Shown: in pieces, positions 9,266 through 19,503 of the stretch | Numbering within the stretch: the first letter of the stretch is position 1 | Layout of the letters: each line of letters begins with the position of its first letter | From: Liolophura sinensis | Lineage: Eukaryota; Mollusca; Polyplacophora; Chitonida; Chitonidae | Length of the DNA: 32,916 nucleotides | Assembly (NCBI RefSeq): GCF_032854445.1 | Contig: NW_027018057.1 | Location: forward strand, 66,501-99,416 | Reading direction: 5' to 3' | Program-made: the position numbers and the translations under genes | The notes under the pieces: generated by a model | The model's input: the letters and a program-made list of their open reading frames with translations, nothing else | Database searches by the model: none | Told to the model about the DNA's origin: nothing

Positions 9266-12200
9266 TTATATCTTATGATATAATCCAATATGTTTTAAGT
9301 AATTAATGACAGTATCGCCAGCGACACTGTCAAATAAATCAAATATAGAGTTGACCGTGTAGAACCTTTGCCGAACATGGGCAAAGTCCACACAGTCAAC
9401 CAAAATATGTTTGATGCCATATTGAGCATCACATCCAACACACTCGGGAGCACTGCTCCCATCTAAGATGAAATTGTGTGTCAGATGAGAATGACCAATA
9501 CGACACCTTGTTAAAACTACTTGGTCTCTACGAGACATTAGACAAGTATAGGCATTGTAGCCAATGACAGGATGAATGGCATGCAGTTTATTATGGATCT
9601 GCAAGTCCCATTCACCCTGCCAAAGGCGACGAATATATTTAAGAATATTGGACTTCACGTCAGCATAAGGGATTTTAACCCGAGATACAGGTTTATATAT
9701 GGCAGCTTTCGCTTCCCTGTCCACGACTGTGTTTCCATGGATACCAGTGTGACTTGGTATCCAACAGAATATAATATCTTTACCTCTTTTAATTAATTTT
9801 CGGTGTTTAGTTATTATCTCAAGTATCAATGGATTTTTAAATTTATTATTCTGAATTGCCAAAAGGCAAGACAGCGAGTCGCTGCATATCACTGCCCTCT
9901 GGACATGCCCAGAGGAAACATATGATAAGGCCAGGAGTATAGCCCTGGCCTCTGCAGAAAAGATAGAAGATGAAGGTGGCAGACGAAGAGAAGTGACCCG
10001 CTGCTCTAAGACAGCCGCAGTCGCAACCCTGTCCCCATCCTTTGACCCGTCAGTATATATAAATTTATAGTCCATATAATCAGCCTTGATTTCAGCAAAA
10101 CCTTGCTGAATTATAAGAGGATTTGTATTCGATTTATTATATTTACGTAGATCAAATATTAGTTTAGTTTGTGGGAGAAGCCATGGAGGAGACTCTGGAA
10201 AAGATACCGGAGCTATATCCTCCAGCTTGATGTTAGCACCCACAATATGGTCCCGTATGCGAAGACCGAACGAAGGGATCTTGTTAGGACATTTAATATA
10301 TTTGTCTACATATAATGGATTGAAAACACAGTCGTAGGCAGGGTTTGTTGGATGTGCTTTAAGCTTTGTAGCATATTGAAGACTGAGTTTAATACGTCGG
10401 TTGTATAAGGAAGGCTCATTTGCCTCCACGTATAAACTTTCTACTGGTGAGGTTCTAAAAGCACCAAGGCTGAGCCTCAAACCTTGGTGATGAACAGGAT
10501 CCAACATTTTAATATACGACTTCCTAGCGGAACCGTAAATGATGGATCCATAGTCCAATTTAGACCTCACCAGAGAACGATATAAATTAAGTAAAACTGA
10601 TCGGTCAGCACCCCAGTCGGTGCTAGACACGACCTTAATTATATCGAGAGCCTTTGTACATTTAGCTTTAAGCATTTTAATATGAGGTATAAAAGATAGT
10701 TTACTATCAAATATTATACCTAAAAATTTTGTTTCTCCAACAATTTTAACCTGTTCACCACAAAAATTTAGCTCAGGGTCAAGATGAAGTTTCCGTTTGT
10801 TACAAAAATGCATACCGACGGTTTTAGACGTTGAAAATCTAAAACCGTTTTCAGTTGCCCATGTCTCGATCTTATTGAGACAAAGCTGCAACTGACGTTC
10901 GATGTTATTCATATTCTTAGCTCGGTAGCATATAAGGAAATCATCCACATATAAAGAACCCTCTGTGCCCGATGTTAATGTTTTTGCTAGGCTATTTATT
11001 TTTATGCTGAACAGAGTTGGTGATAGAATACTGCCCTGGGGTACACCCATTTCCTGCTCATAAGAGTCAGAAAGAGTGGACCCCACCCGTACCTTAAACT
11101 GACGATCAGATAAAAATTGGGATATAAATATAGGTAAGCGACCTTTTAGACCCATATTCGCGAGATCTTTTAAAATACCATATTTCCATGTGGTGTCGTA
11201 AGCCTTTTCAAGGTCAAAAAATATGGACACCACATGTTCATTATTGATGAAGCCATCGCGAATAAAGGTTTCAAATCGAACAAGGTGATCCATGGTAGAT
11301 CTACCTTGCCGAAAACCACATTGAATATTAGATAAAAGCTTGTTGGTTTCAAGAAACCAAACAAGTCTATCATTAATCATCCGTTCCATAGTCTTACAGA
11401 CACAGCTGGTAAGAGCTATGGGACGGTAATTATTTGGATCAGTATGATCCTTACCCGGTTTAGGGACCGGGATAATGCACGCCTCCCTCCATGATGGTGG
11501 AAAATTACCAGTTATCCAAATATCATTAAGCAAGTCCAAGAGAGTCTCCAGTGGCTCAAGTGGTAAATGGTTTAGAAACTTATAATATACATTATCGGGA
11601 CCACAGGCAGTATCGTGGGCCTTTCTTAACGCAGTTTTAAGTTCCTCGATTTTAAAAGGACAATTATATTCTTCTAAATTTTTAGAAGAAAAGGGCAATT
11701 TAGTTTTCTCCTTCTGGTTTTTAATACGTTGGAATTTTTTAGTATAGTTCTCAGAAGAAGATTTCTTGGAAATTGTCTCAGCTAATTTATTTGCAATATG
11801 GGATGGAGAGGTTAATATATTATCTCCATCTTTCAAATGCTGGACTTTGGCTTTATTATTTTTGCCCTTAAGTTTCTGAACCATGTTCCAGACCTTACGC
11901 ATGGGTGTTTTTGACGTAATGCCTGAAACAAAGTTCCGCCAACAAGATCGTCTCTTGGACTTGAGTAATCGACGAGCCTTAGCTCTAAATTTACGAACCT
12001 GGTTTAAATTATTATCAGTAGGACAATGATTAAATCTGCGTTCAGCCTTTTTACGGTCCTTTATGGCTTTACGACAGTCATTGTCGTACCAGGGTTTACT
12101 TTTGGATTTGGGATTTGTCGAGGTCTTAGGGATAGTTCTGTCAGCGGCTTCTAAAACAAGCTGATTAAATTTTAACATAGGATCATCTGCTCCAGTGAGA

Positions 12201-12961
12201 GTCTTTGAGGTGATATCAGCCTCACAGAACATCTCAAATGCGATCCAATCCGCTTTATCGAATTTCCACCTAGCTACACGTTCTAATGAATTAGAAGTGA
12301 TATGTTCTAGGATTATAGGAAAATGGTCGCTACCACAAAGATCGTCATGCACCTTCCAAGAAAAATCCGGGAGAAGTGATGGATCTGTGATAGTGAGATC
12401 GATAGCAGAATAAGCGCCATTACCTGGATGTAAATAGGTATTAGAACCATCATTGAAATAACACAGTTCTTCGTTAGCTAAGAAGTTTTCGATGACCTTG
12501 CCCTTATCATTTATGTTGTTACTGCCCCATAGGGGGTTATGGGAATTAAAATCTCCCATAAGTATAAAAGGTGTTGGCAACTGTTGTTTTAAATTATGTA
12601 ACTGCAAAGCTGACAAAGAAATGTTCGGGGGAATATACACTGAACATAATGTGATTGTTTCACATAGTGAAACACGAACGGCCACAGCCTGAAGTTCTGT
12701 ATCCAGAGCAACAGGGCTGTGAATAACATTGTTATTGACGAAGATAGAGGAGCCGCCTGCAGCTCGATCTTCTTCATTCGAGTACGTACTGTATAATGAG
12801 TAATTTTTAAGAGTTATTTTGTCTTTGTCAGATGTCTTCAGGTGAGTTTCCTGAAGACACAGGGCAATAGGATTTAATGATTGAACAAGCTGTGTTATTT
12901 CAATAAAATTTACCTTAAGGCCTCGACAATTCCACTGTATAATTTTGTCATATATCGCCAT
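9266..12961 (-). CDS. ORF2 of copy D: APE endonuclease, reverse transcriptase, RNase H, CCHC; intact
   Basis: 1,231 aa, start ATG at 12961 inside TAATG. Endonuclease about 1-220: N11 (QWNCRG), E39 (QETH), GDFN at 136-139, D188, and S211-D212-H213. RT about 490-760: NYRPIALTS, motif A FFDLEKAYDT (581-590), motif B GVPQGSILSP (639-648), motif C YVDD (671-674). RNase H about 965-1090: YTDGSKDGD, E1004 in SAEARAILL, D1028 in CSDSLS, WIPSH and D1081 in VVDREAK. A C-terminal zinc motif C1174-x2-C-x7-H-x4-C1190 follows. It nicks target DNA and copies the element RNA by target-primed reverse transcription; RNase H removes template RNA. No frame break is visible. Best fit is the I/Nimb group; database searches often label such proteins jockey-like. 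Confidence 0.95.
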   Translation of the reverse strand: MAIYDKIIQWNCRGLKVNFIEITQLVQSLNPIALCLQETHLKTSDKDKITLKNYSLYSTYSNEEDRAAGGSSIFVNNNVIHSPVALDTELQAVAVRVSLCETITLCSVYIPPNISLSALQLHNLKQQLPTPFILMGDFNSHNPLWGSNNINDKGKVIENFLANEELCYFNDGSNTYLHPGNGAYSAIDLTITDPSLLPDFSWKVHDDLCGSDHFPIILEHITSNSLERVARWKFDKADWIAFEMFCEADITSKTLTGADDPMLKFNQLVLEAADRTIPKTSTNPKSKSKPWYDNDCRKAIKDRKKAERRFNHCPTDNNLNQVRKFRAKARRLLKSKRRSCWRNFVSGITSKTPMRKVWNMVQKLKGKNNKAKVQHLKDGDNILTSPSHIANKLAETISKKSSSENYTKKFQRIKNQKEKTKLPFSSKNLEEYNCPFKIEELKTALRKAHDTACGPDNVYYKFLNHLPLEPLETLLDLLNDIWITGNFPPSWREACIIPVPKPGKDHTDPNNYRPIALTSCVCKTMERMINDRLVWFLETNKLLSNIQCGFRQGRSTMDHLVRFETFIRDGFINNEHVVSIFFDLEKAYDTTWKYGILKDLANMGLKGRLPIFISQFLSDRQFKVRVGSTLSDSYEQEMGVPQGSILSPTLFSIKINSLAKTLTSGTEGSLYVDDFLICYRAKNMNNIERQLQLCLNKIETWATENGFRFSTSKTVGMHFCNKRKLHLDPELNFCGEQVKIVGETKFLGIIFDSKLSFIPHIKMLKAKCTKALDIIKVVSSTDWGADRSVLLNLYRSLVRSKLDYGSIIYGSARKSYIKMLDPVHHQGLRLSLGAFRTSPVESLYVEANEPSLYNRRIKLSLQYATKLKAHPTNPAYDCVFNPLYVDKYIKCPNKIPSFGLRIRDHIVGANIKLEDIAPVSFPESPPWLLPQTKLIFDLRKYNKSNTNPLIIQQGFAEIKADYMDYKFIYTDGSKDGDRVATAAVLEQRVTSLRLPPSSSIFSAEARAILLALSYVSSGHVQRAVICSDSLSCLLAIQNNKFKNPLILEIITKHRKLIKRGKDIIFCWIPSHTGIHGNTVVDREAKAAIYKPVSRVKIPYADVKSNILKYIRRLWQGEWDLQIHNKLHAIHPVIGYNAYTCLMSRRDQVVLTRCRIGHSHLTHNFILDGSSAPECVGCDAQYGIKHILVDCVDFAHVRQRFYTVNSIFDLFDSVAGDTVINYLKHIGLYHKI

Positions 12962-14325
12962 TATGGAGGGAGACGTATAGGAGATTTCTCTTTATGTTTT
13001 GACCGAGGACGACCCTTTCTTGGAGATCGGCTGGAAGATCTCCCTGATGCGGGTGATATATCCATCACCTCCGCATCTGATGTTGAAGGACCAACGTCCT
13101 CCAACGAACCAAACTTATTAAAAGTTTGTATAGGATCCCTAGTGGCCTTAGAGGGACGCTCTGTGGGGCCACCAGGTTTATTAGTTATTTTATTATTATT
13201 TTGAGATTGACTTTTGGACTTATTTTTGTCATTTTTAGGGCAATCGGGCTCAGCTGGTTTACCAGGGTGTTCTATACTATTTACTGTTTTTATTTGTTCT
13301 TTTGAAGGAGTTTGAGTTGAGGAAGAACTAAATGAAGGTTGAGATGGAAGTTGCACAGAAACATAACTAGGTTTGTCGTTTCCAATGGGCCAAGTCCAAG
13401 AGGTTTGAGTAGCAACAGTTGCTACTCGCTTGACCACATTGGCAAACGAAGTCGGTAGAGAAGTATTAGAAAGTGAGGCTAATTTCCGGGCGTCCTGATA
13501 GGAGATATTGTTTTTAATTTTCAAGTTGATAATTTGCTTTTCCTTAACGAAAAGCGGGCAGTCTTTTGAGGAGGCCATGTGATCTCCACTGCAGTTGCAA
13601 CACTTAACTGTGTTGCTGCAGCCGAAACCATCATGCCCTTCACTGCCGCATCTGAAGCAAATAAGTTTGTTCTTACATTGCCCCTTGCCATGACCAAATC
13701 GTTGGCAATTAAAACAACGTGTAGGATTGGGGATATATAAATCCACATTAACCCTATACGGGCCAACGTAGATATGAGACGGAAGGGAGGTAGTGTTAAA
13801 GGTAAGCAGGTATGTATTAAGTTTAAAGAGGTTACCAGATTTCTTCGTAACGAAGCGTTTCACTCTGGTAACACCCTGTGAATTTAGTTCTTGGCAGATT
13901 TCTTCCTCATTCAGGTCAGCTATATCACCATCCCTGTCACGAATGATTCCCTGACAGCTGTTCAGGGAATGGTGAGGGGATGTGAAAACAGATATGTCAG
14001 ATATTTTATTTAATTTAAGTAAATTTTTTGACTGTTGTTGCCGGAAACATTCAATGAGAATGTCTCCGGATCTAAGTTTTTTAACGTTTTTTAAAGTTCC
14101 TGCTGTGCCCTGGAGAGCCCTTTGCAGAAGAAACGGGTGAATTTTTGAAGCCGGCTTTTGTTCACTCTTAGTTGAGAGAACAATGAAAGCCGGCCAACTG
14201 CTCTGTTCGTTATCCAGTGAGTCCGACAACTTCCTCTTTTTATCAGCACTTAAAGACAAAGTCGGCTGAGAGGAAGATTTATTAGATAAATTTGAAATAT
14301 TTAAAGTAGGTTTTGATGTAGACAT
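12961..14325 (-). CDS. ORF1 of copy D: CCHC zinc-knuckle RNA-binding protein; intact
   Basis: 454 aa. KKRKLSDS near residue 29 may be a nuclear localisation signal. Residues 44-200 form the conserved N-terminal domain. Three knuckles follow: C204-C207-H212-C217, C223-C226-H231-C236 and C242-C245-H249-C256. A low-complexity Ser/Gln/Asn/Lys linker (about 290-385) precedes a very conserved tail (about 387-454) with GPTERPSKATRDP and ending SPIRLPP. Stop and ORF2 start overlap as TAATG, so ORF2 is probably made by termination-reinitiation. Known ORF1 role in this group is RNA binding and particle formation. Confidence 0.94.
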   Translation of the reverse strand: MSTSKPTLNISNLSNKSSSQPTLSLSADKKRKLSDSLDNEQSSWPAFIVLSTKSEQKPASKIHPFLLQRALQGTAGTLKNVKKLRSGDILIECFRQQQSKNLLKLNKISDISVFTSPHHSLNSCQGIIRDRDGDIADLNEEEICQELNSQGVTRVKRFVTKKSGNLFKLNTYLLTFNTTSLPSHIYVGPYRVNVDLYIPNPTRCFNCQRFGHGKGQCKNKLICFRCGSEGHDGFGCSNTVKCCNCSGDHMASSKDCPLFVKEKQIINLKIKNNISYQDARKLASLSNTSLPTSFANVVKRVATVATQTSWTWPIGNDKPSYVSVQLPSQPSFSSSSTQTPSKEQIKTVNSIEHPGKPAEPDCPKNDKNKSKSQSQNNNKITNKPGGPTERPSKATRDPIQTFNKFGSLEDVGPSTSDAEVMDISPASGRSSSRSPRKGRPRSKHKEKSPIRLPP

Positions 14326-14928
14326 GGTATATAGATAGAAATTTCACCCCATATGTTCCCCACCCACCACGGAGTGCCAACAAGGGCGATGCCTGAACCT
14401 GGGAATACCCAGCAGGAAAGACACCAAGGATTCCATATGAGGTATACTCGAACAGATTGATTTATACCAACAGGTTAAATTCAATCTACTCGATTGACCC
14501 ATGAGCCACCGCCTCAAAACGTAGTCCTACAAACGATATTTCAGAAATAATATTTGTTCGCCAAACGATATGCTGTTATTGAGGCAATTGGGACCACGTA
14601 GAGGCAAGACATGACCAAGCCGATTGATCGGACCGGGCCCATCCGACCTCCCGTCTCTCTCCAAGTAAGGGCCAAAGTGACGTGTTGGGCGTGAGGATCT
14701 CGCAAGACCAACCCACCCTCAGCCACCAGGATCCCGTCCTCGTAGATTACGGGTCGCAACCCACGGCAAACAGGTCGCTCCCCGGTTGCCTCTCACACAA
14801 CCGAGAAGATGTGAGCCTATTATAATCACCGGGCTCACACAGGAGAGCTCTAGGTTAGTCGACTTTTACGACAAGCTTGCCTAGAGGACTGAGGTCCTAT
14901 TCTTATCACCCCGGAAACCCCACGGGGG
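14326..14928 (-). promoter_or_regulatory. 5' UTR of copy D
   Basis: 603 bp, closely matching the N1 and E leaders. The CCCGGTTG stem of N1 is CTCGGTTG here, replacing a C-G pair by T-G, so the hairpin is kept. The 33-codon uORF lies at 14642-14541. Likely holds the internal promoter; no core element can be named with confidence. Confidence 0.68.
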
Positions 14929-16144
14929 AGTTCTCAGAAGAAGATTTGTTTGAAATTGTTTCAGCTAGTTTATTTGCTATATCAGATGGAGATGTTAATG
15001 TATTATCGCCATCTTTTAAATGCTGAACTTTTGCTTTATTATTTTTGCCCTTAACTTTCTGAACCATGTTCCAGACCTTACGCATGGGTGTTTTTGACGT
15101 AATGCCTGAAACAAAGTTCCGCCAACAAGATCGTCTCTTGGACTTGAGTAATGAACGAGCCTTAGCTCGAAAAATACGAACCTGGTTTAAGTTATTATCA
15201 GTAGGACATATATTAAAATTTCGCTCGGCCTTTTTGCGGTCCTTTATGGCTTTGCGACAGTCCTGATCATACCAGGGTTTACTTTTGGATTGTGGATTTG
15301 TCGAGGTTTTAGGGATACTTCTATCGGCAGCTCGTAATACAAGCTCGTTAAATTTTAATATTGGATTATCTGCTGCATTGAGAGTCTCTGGGGTGATATC
15401 AGCCTCACAGAACATCTCAAATGCGATCCAATCTGCTTTATCGAATTTCCACCTAGCTACACGCTCTAAAGAATTAGAAGTGATATGCTCTAGGATTATA
15501 GGAAAATGGTCACTACCACAAAGATCGTCATGCACCTTCCAAGAAAAATCAAGGAAAAGTGATGGATCTGTGATAGTGAGATCGATAGCAGAATAAATGC
15601 CATTACCCGGATGTAAATAGGTATTAGAACCATCATTGAAATAACACAGTTCCTCCTTCGATAAGAAGTCTTCAACTATCTTGCCCTTTTTATTTATGTT
15701 ATTACTGCCCCATAGGGGGTTATGGGAATTAAAATCTCCCATAAGTATAAAAGGTTTTGGCAATTGTTCTTTTAAATTATGTAACTGGAAAGCCGACAAA
15801 GAAACGCTAGGAGGAACATACACTGAACATAATGTGATTGTTTCACATAGTGAAACACGAACGGCCACAGCCTGAAGCTCTGTATGCAGAACAACAGGGC
15901 TGTGGGTAATGCTGTTATTTATGAATATCGAGGAGCCGCCTGCAGCTCGCTCTTCTTCATTTGAATAAGTGCTATATAAAGAATAATTTTTAAGATTTAT
16001 TTTATCTTTGTCAGATGTCTTCAGGTGAGTTTCCTGAAGACAAAGGGCAATAGGATTTAGTAATTGAACTAGCTGTGTTATTTCAATAAAATTTACCTTA
16101 AGACCTCGACAATTCCACTGTATAATTTTGTCTAAAGAAGACAT
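14929..16144 (-). pseudogene. ORF2 of copy E, N-terminal 405 codons only
   Basis: Contains the full endonuclease domain with QWNCRG, QETH, GDFN and SDH intact, then the linker to SSSEN. The frame runs into D's 5' terminus and stops at 14906 after seven unrelated residues. RT, RNase H and CCHC are absent. The N-terminus is MSSLDKII rather than MAIYDKII, a feature shared with copy F. Confidence 0.9.
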
Positions 16145-17493
16145 TATGGAGGGAGGCGTATGGGGGATTTATCTTTATGTTTGGACCGCGGACGACCCTT
16201 CCGTGGAGATCGGCTGTTAGATCTCCCTGGTGCGGGTGATGTATCCATCACATCCGCATCTGAGGCTGAAGGACCAACGTCCTCCAACAATCCAAACTTG
16301 TTAAAAGTTTGAACAGGGTCCCTAGTGGCCTTAGAGGGACGCTCTGTGGGGCCACTAGGTTTATTAGTTTTATTGTTATTACTGTGAGGTTTGTTTTTTG
16401 ATTTGTTGCTGTCATTAGGTTCAGGTTTATCAGATTTTTCGATACTATTTACTGTTTTTATTTGTTCTGCTGAAGTAGTCTGGGTTGAACAAGTGTTTTG
16501 CGCAGGTTGAGCCGAAAGTTTGAAAGAAGTGGTACTAGGTTTGTCGTTTCCAATGGGCCAAGTCAAAGAAGTTTGAGTAGCAACAGATACTACTTTTTTG
16601 ACCACATTGGCGAACGAAGTATGCAGAGAGGAATTAGAAGGCAAGACCAATCTGCGGGCTTCCTGATAAGATATGTTGTTTTTAAATTTGAGGTTGATTA
16701 TCTGCTTTTCTTTTACGAACAGTGGACAGTCTCTAGAAGAGGCCATGTGATCTCCACCGCAATTGCAGCACTTAACTATGCTGTTGCAATCGAAACCATC
16801 ATGACCCCCACTGCCGCACCGGAAACAAACCAGTTTATTTCTACATTGGCCCTTGCCATGGCCAAATTTTTGGCAAGTGAAGCAGCGTGTAGGGTTAGGG
16901 ATATATAAAGCCACATTAACCCTATACGGGCCAATATAGATATATGACGGAAGAGATGTAGTATTGAATGTCAAAAGATATGTATTTAGTTTAATGATAT
17001 TGCCAGATTTCTTCATAGTGAAGCGTTTTACTCTGGCAACACCTTGTGATTTTAACTCCTCGCAGATTTCCTCTTCGGTTAAGTCAATAATATCAGCATC
17101 CCTATCACGAATTATTCCCTGACAGCTGTTCAGGGAATTGTGAGGGGATACGAAAACAGGTATATCGGAAATTTTATTCAATGACAGCAGATTTTTAGAT
17201 TGTTGTCTCCGGAAACATTCAATGAGAATGTCTCCGGATCTCAGCTTTTTAACGTTTTTAAGAGTACCAGCTGCACCCTGGAGAGCTCTTTTCAAAAGGA
17301 ATGGATGAATTTTGGAGGCCGGCTTTTGTTCACTCTTTGTTGAGAGAACAATGAAAGCCGGCCAGCTGTCCTGTTCATTATCAATTGAGTCAGATAACTT
17401 CCTCTTTTTATCAACACACGGCAACAAAGTCGGCTGAGAGGAAGTTCGGTTAGATAAATTGGAAACATTTGTAGAAATTTTTAATGTAGACAT
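16144..17493 (-). CDS. ORF1 of copy E: CCHC zinc-knuckle protein; intact
   Basis: 449 aa, same architecture as ORF1 of D: N-terminal conserved domain from WPAF, three CCHC knuckles (CFTCQKFGHGKGQC, CFRCGSGGHDGFDC, CCNCGGDHMASSRDC), variable linker and conserved tail ending SPIRLPP. It is clearly diverged from D and N1 in the linker and the first 40 residues, but keeps all zinc ligands. TAATG overlap with ORF2 at 16144. The ORF1 frame is open although the element is broken. Confidence 0.92.
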   Translation of the reverse strand: MSTLKISTNVSNLSNRTSSQPTLLPCVDKKRKLSDSIDNEQDSWPAFIVLSTKSEQKPASKIHPFLLKRALQGAAGTLKNVKKLRSGDILIECFRRQQSKNLLSLNKISDIPVFVSPHNSLNSCQGIIRDRDADIIDLTEEEICEELKSQGVARVKRFTMKKSGNIIKLNTYLLTFNTTSLPSYIYIGPYRVNVALYIPNPTRCFTCQKFGHGKGQCRNKLVCFRCGSGGHDGFDCNSIVKCCNCGGDHMASSRDCPLFVKEKQIINLKFKNNISYQEARRLVLPSNSSLHTSFANVVKKVVSVATQTSLTWPIGNDKPSTTSFKLSAQPAQNTCSTQTTSAEQIKTVNSIEKSDKPEPNDSNKSKNKPHSNNNKTNKPSGPTERPSKATRDPVQTFNKFGLLEDVGPSASDADVMDTSPAPGRSNSRSPRKGRPRSKHKDKSPIRLPP

Positions 17494-18096
17494 GGTTTAT
17501 ATGTATGAAGTTCACCCCATATGTTCCCCACCCACCACGGAGTGCCAACAAGGGCGATGTCTGAACCTGGGGATACCCAGCAGGAAAGACACCAAGGATT
17601 CCATATGAGGTATACTCGAACAGATTGATTTATACCAAAAGGTTAAATTCAATCTACTCGATTGACCCATAAGCCACCGCCTCAAAACGTAGTCCTACAA
17701 ACGATATTTCAGAAATAATATTTGTTCGCCAAACGATATGCTGTTATTGAGGCAATTGGGACCACGTAGAGGCAAGACATGACCAAGCCGATTGATCGGA
17801 CCGGGCCCATCCGACCTCCCGTCTCTCTCCAAGTAAGGGCCAAAGTGACGTGTTGGGCGTGAGGATCTCACAAGACCAACCCGCCCTCAGCCACCAGGAT
17901 CCCGTCCTCGTAGATTACGGGTCGCAACCCACGGCAAACAGGTCGCTCCCCGGTTGCCTCTCACACAACCGAGAAGATGTGAGCCTATTCTATTCACCGG
18001 GCTCACACAGGAGAGCTCTAGGTTAGTCGACTTTTACGACAAGCTTGCCTAGAGGGCTGAGGTCCAATTCTTATCACCCCGGAAACCCCACGGGGG
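17494..18096 (-). promoter_or_regulatory. 5' UTR of copy E
   Basis: 603 bp leader of the N1/D type, starting CCCCCGTGGGG at 18096, with the uORF at 17810-17709. A CGA to TGA change interrupts the longer TTG-initiated frame seen in other copies, arguing that this longer frame is not coding. Confidence 0.68.
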
Positions 18097-18187
18097 GATT
18101 GAAAGATTGAACTAGCTGTGTTATTTCAATAAAATTTGCCTTAAGACCTCGACAATTCCACTGTATAATTTTATCTAAGGAAGACAT
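18097..18187 (-). pseudogene. ORF2 of copy F, first ~30 codons
   Basis: Start ATG at 18187 overlapping the ancestral ORF1 stop in TAATG. Encodes only the first endonuclease strand, including the catalytic asparagine motif QWNCRG, before the E junction. Confidence 0.85.
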
Positions 18188-19503
18188 TATGGAGGTAGGC
18201 GTATAGGAGATTTATGCTTGGACCGAGGTCAACCCTTCCTTGGAGATCGGCTGCAAGATCTCCCTGGTGCGGGTGATGTATCCATCACCTCCGCGTCTGA
18301 TGTTGAAGGATCGACATCCTCCAACGATCCAAACCTATTAAAAGTTTGGATAGGGTCCCTGGTGGCCTTGGAAGAACGTTCCACAGGACCACTAGGTTTA
18401 TTATTATTATTCATATTATTCGTTCCTTTGCTTGGCTTTTTGTCTGGGAATTTATTAGGTTCAGCTGTTTTACGTTGTTCTATATTTTTGGGAGTTTCGG
18501 AACTTGTTGATATAGTTTGTGTAGAACAAGAACTATATTTAGGCTGGGCTGCAGGTTTAACAGAAGTTTGAGCGGATATGGTTTGGGGCTGATCGTTTCC
18601 AATTGGCCAAGTGAGTGATGTCTGAGTAGCAACAGATGTTGTAACTCGCTTGACCACATTTGAAAACAAAGCCTGTGATGTATTGCACAGTAATTTGCGT
18701 GCTTCCTGGTATGGGATATTATTTTTAACTTTTAAAGTAACTATCTGTTTTTCTTTTAGGAATAATGGACAGTCTTTAGAGGAGGCCATATGATCTCCAC
18801 CGCAATTACAACATTTAAATGTGTCACTGCAGTCGAAACCCTCATGACCTTCCTTCCCGCATCGGAAACAAATCAATTTATTTATACATTGGCCCTTGCC
18901 GTGACCACATTTTTGGCACGTAAAACACCTTGTCGGGTTGGGACTGTACAGGTCAACGCGAACCCTGTACGGGCCAATGTAAATGGATGACGGAAGTGAT
19001 GTGCTGTTGAATGTTAATAAGTAAGTGTTGAGTTTAATGATGTTGCCAGATTTTTTTGTAACGAAACGTTTAACATTGGTAACACCCTCAGACTTTAATT
19101 CAGCACAAATTTGTTCTTCAGACAGGTCAATCAGATCCCGATCCCTGTCCCGTATGATGCCCTTGCAACTATTTAGGGATTTATGTGGCGATGCAAAAAC
19201 AGGCACGTCCAAAACGGAATTCAATGATAATAAATTGAATGCCTGCTGTTTTCGGAAACATTCAATAAGGATATCGCCAGATCTTAATTTTTTAACATTT
19301 TTAACTTTACCAGCTGAACCTTCTATTGTTTTTTTTAGAGCGAATGGATCAAGTTTAGACGCAGGACGTTGGTCGTTTTTCGCTGATAAAACAATGAAAG
19401 CCGGCCAACTGTCCGCTCCATTGCCTATTTCCAGAAATTCCTCATTTTTACGTTTTTTTGCGATGTTTACTGGAGCATTTGAAATAGTTTGTGAGGAAGA
19501 CAT
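18187..19503 (-). pseudogene. ORF1 of copy F: CCHC zinc-knuckle protein with one early stop
   Basis: Open from ATG at 19503 for 424 codons to a TGA at 18229-18231 in ...SPRKG*PRSKHK; the normal stop is the TAA at 18187-18189, so a single CGA to TGA change removes the last 14 residues. Knuckles CFTCQKCGHGKGQC, CFRCGKEGHEGFDC and CCNCGGDHMASSKDC are intact. The N-terminus (MSSSQTIS, KKRKNEEF) is intermediate between the D and G ORF1 types. The shortened protein might still bind RNA, but loses the basic C-terminal end. Confidence 0.88.

Larger units (their letters stand above)
9006..14928 (-). mobile_element. Copy D: full-length family 1 element with both ORFs intact
   Basis: 5,923 bp from the 5' terminus CCCCCGTGGGG at 14928 to the tail at 9006. 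Order on the minus strand: 603 bp 5' UTR, ORF1 (454 codons), ORF2 (1,231 codons, one-base overlap), about 260 bp 3' UTR, tail. Every catalytic motif I can name is present. The bases on its two sides do not form a target duplication: left is ...AAAGAATTAGA from copy C, right is AGTTCTCAGAAG from copy E. It is the only copy in the window that could encode both proteins. Confidence 0.93.
14929..18096 (-). mobile_element. Copy E: family 1 element with complete 5' end, lacking the 3' part
   Basis: 5' terminus at 18096, 603 bp 5' UTR, intact ORF1, ORF2 codons 1 to about 405. It ends abruptly at 14929 where the 5' terminus of D begins. The rest of its ORF2 and its 3' UTR are not found as its own continuation on the far side of D; copy C starts there instead and overlaps E by about 545 bp of ORF2 at roughly 6% difference. 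Confidence 0.9.

Noticed and set aside
8460-15475. The 545 bp overlap of C and E as a long target site duplication of D
   Set aside because: The two copies differ at many positions, while D itself appears young; a recent duplication should be nearly identical.
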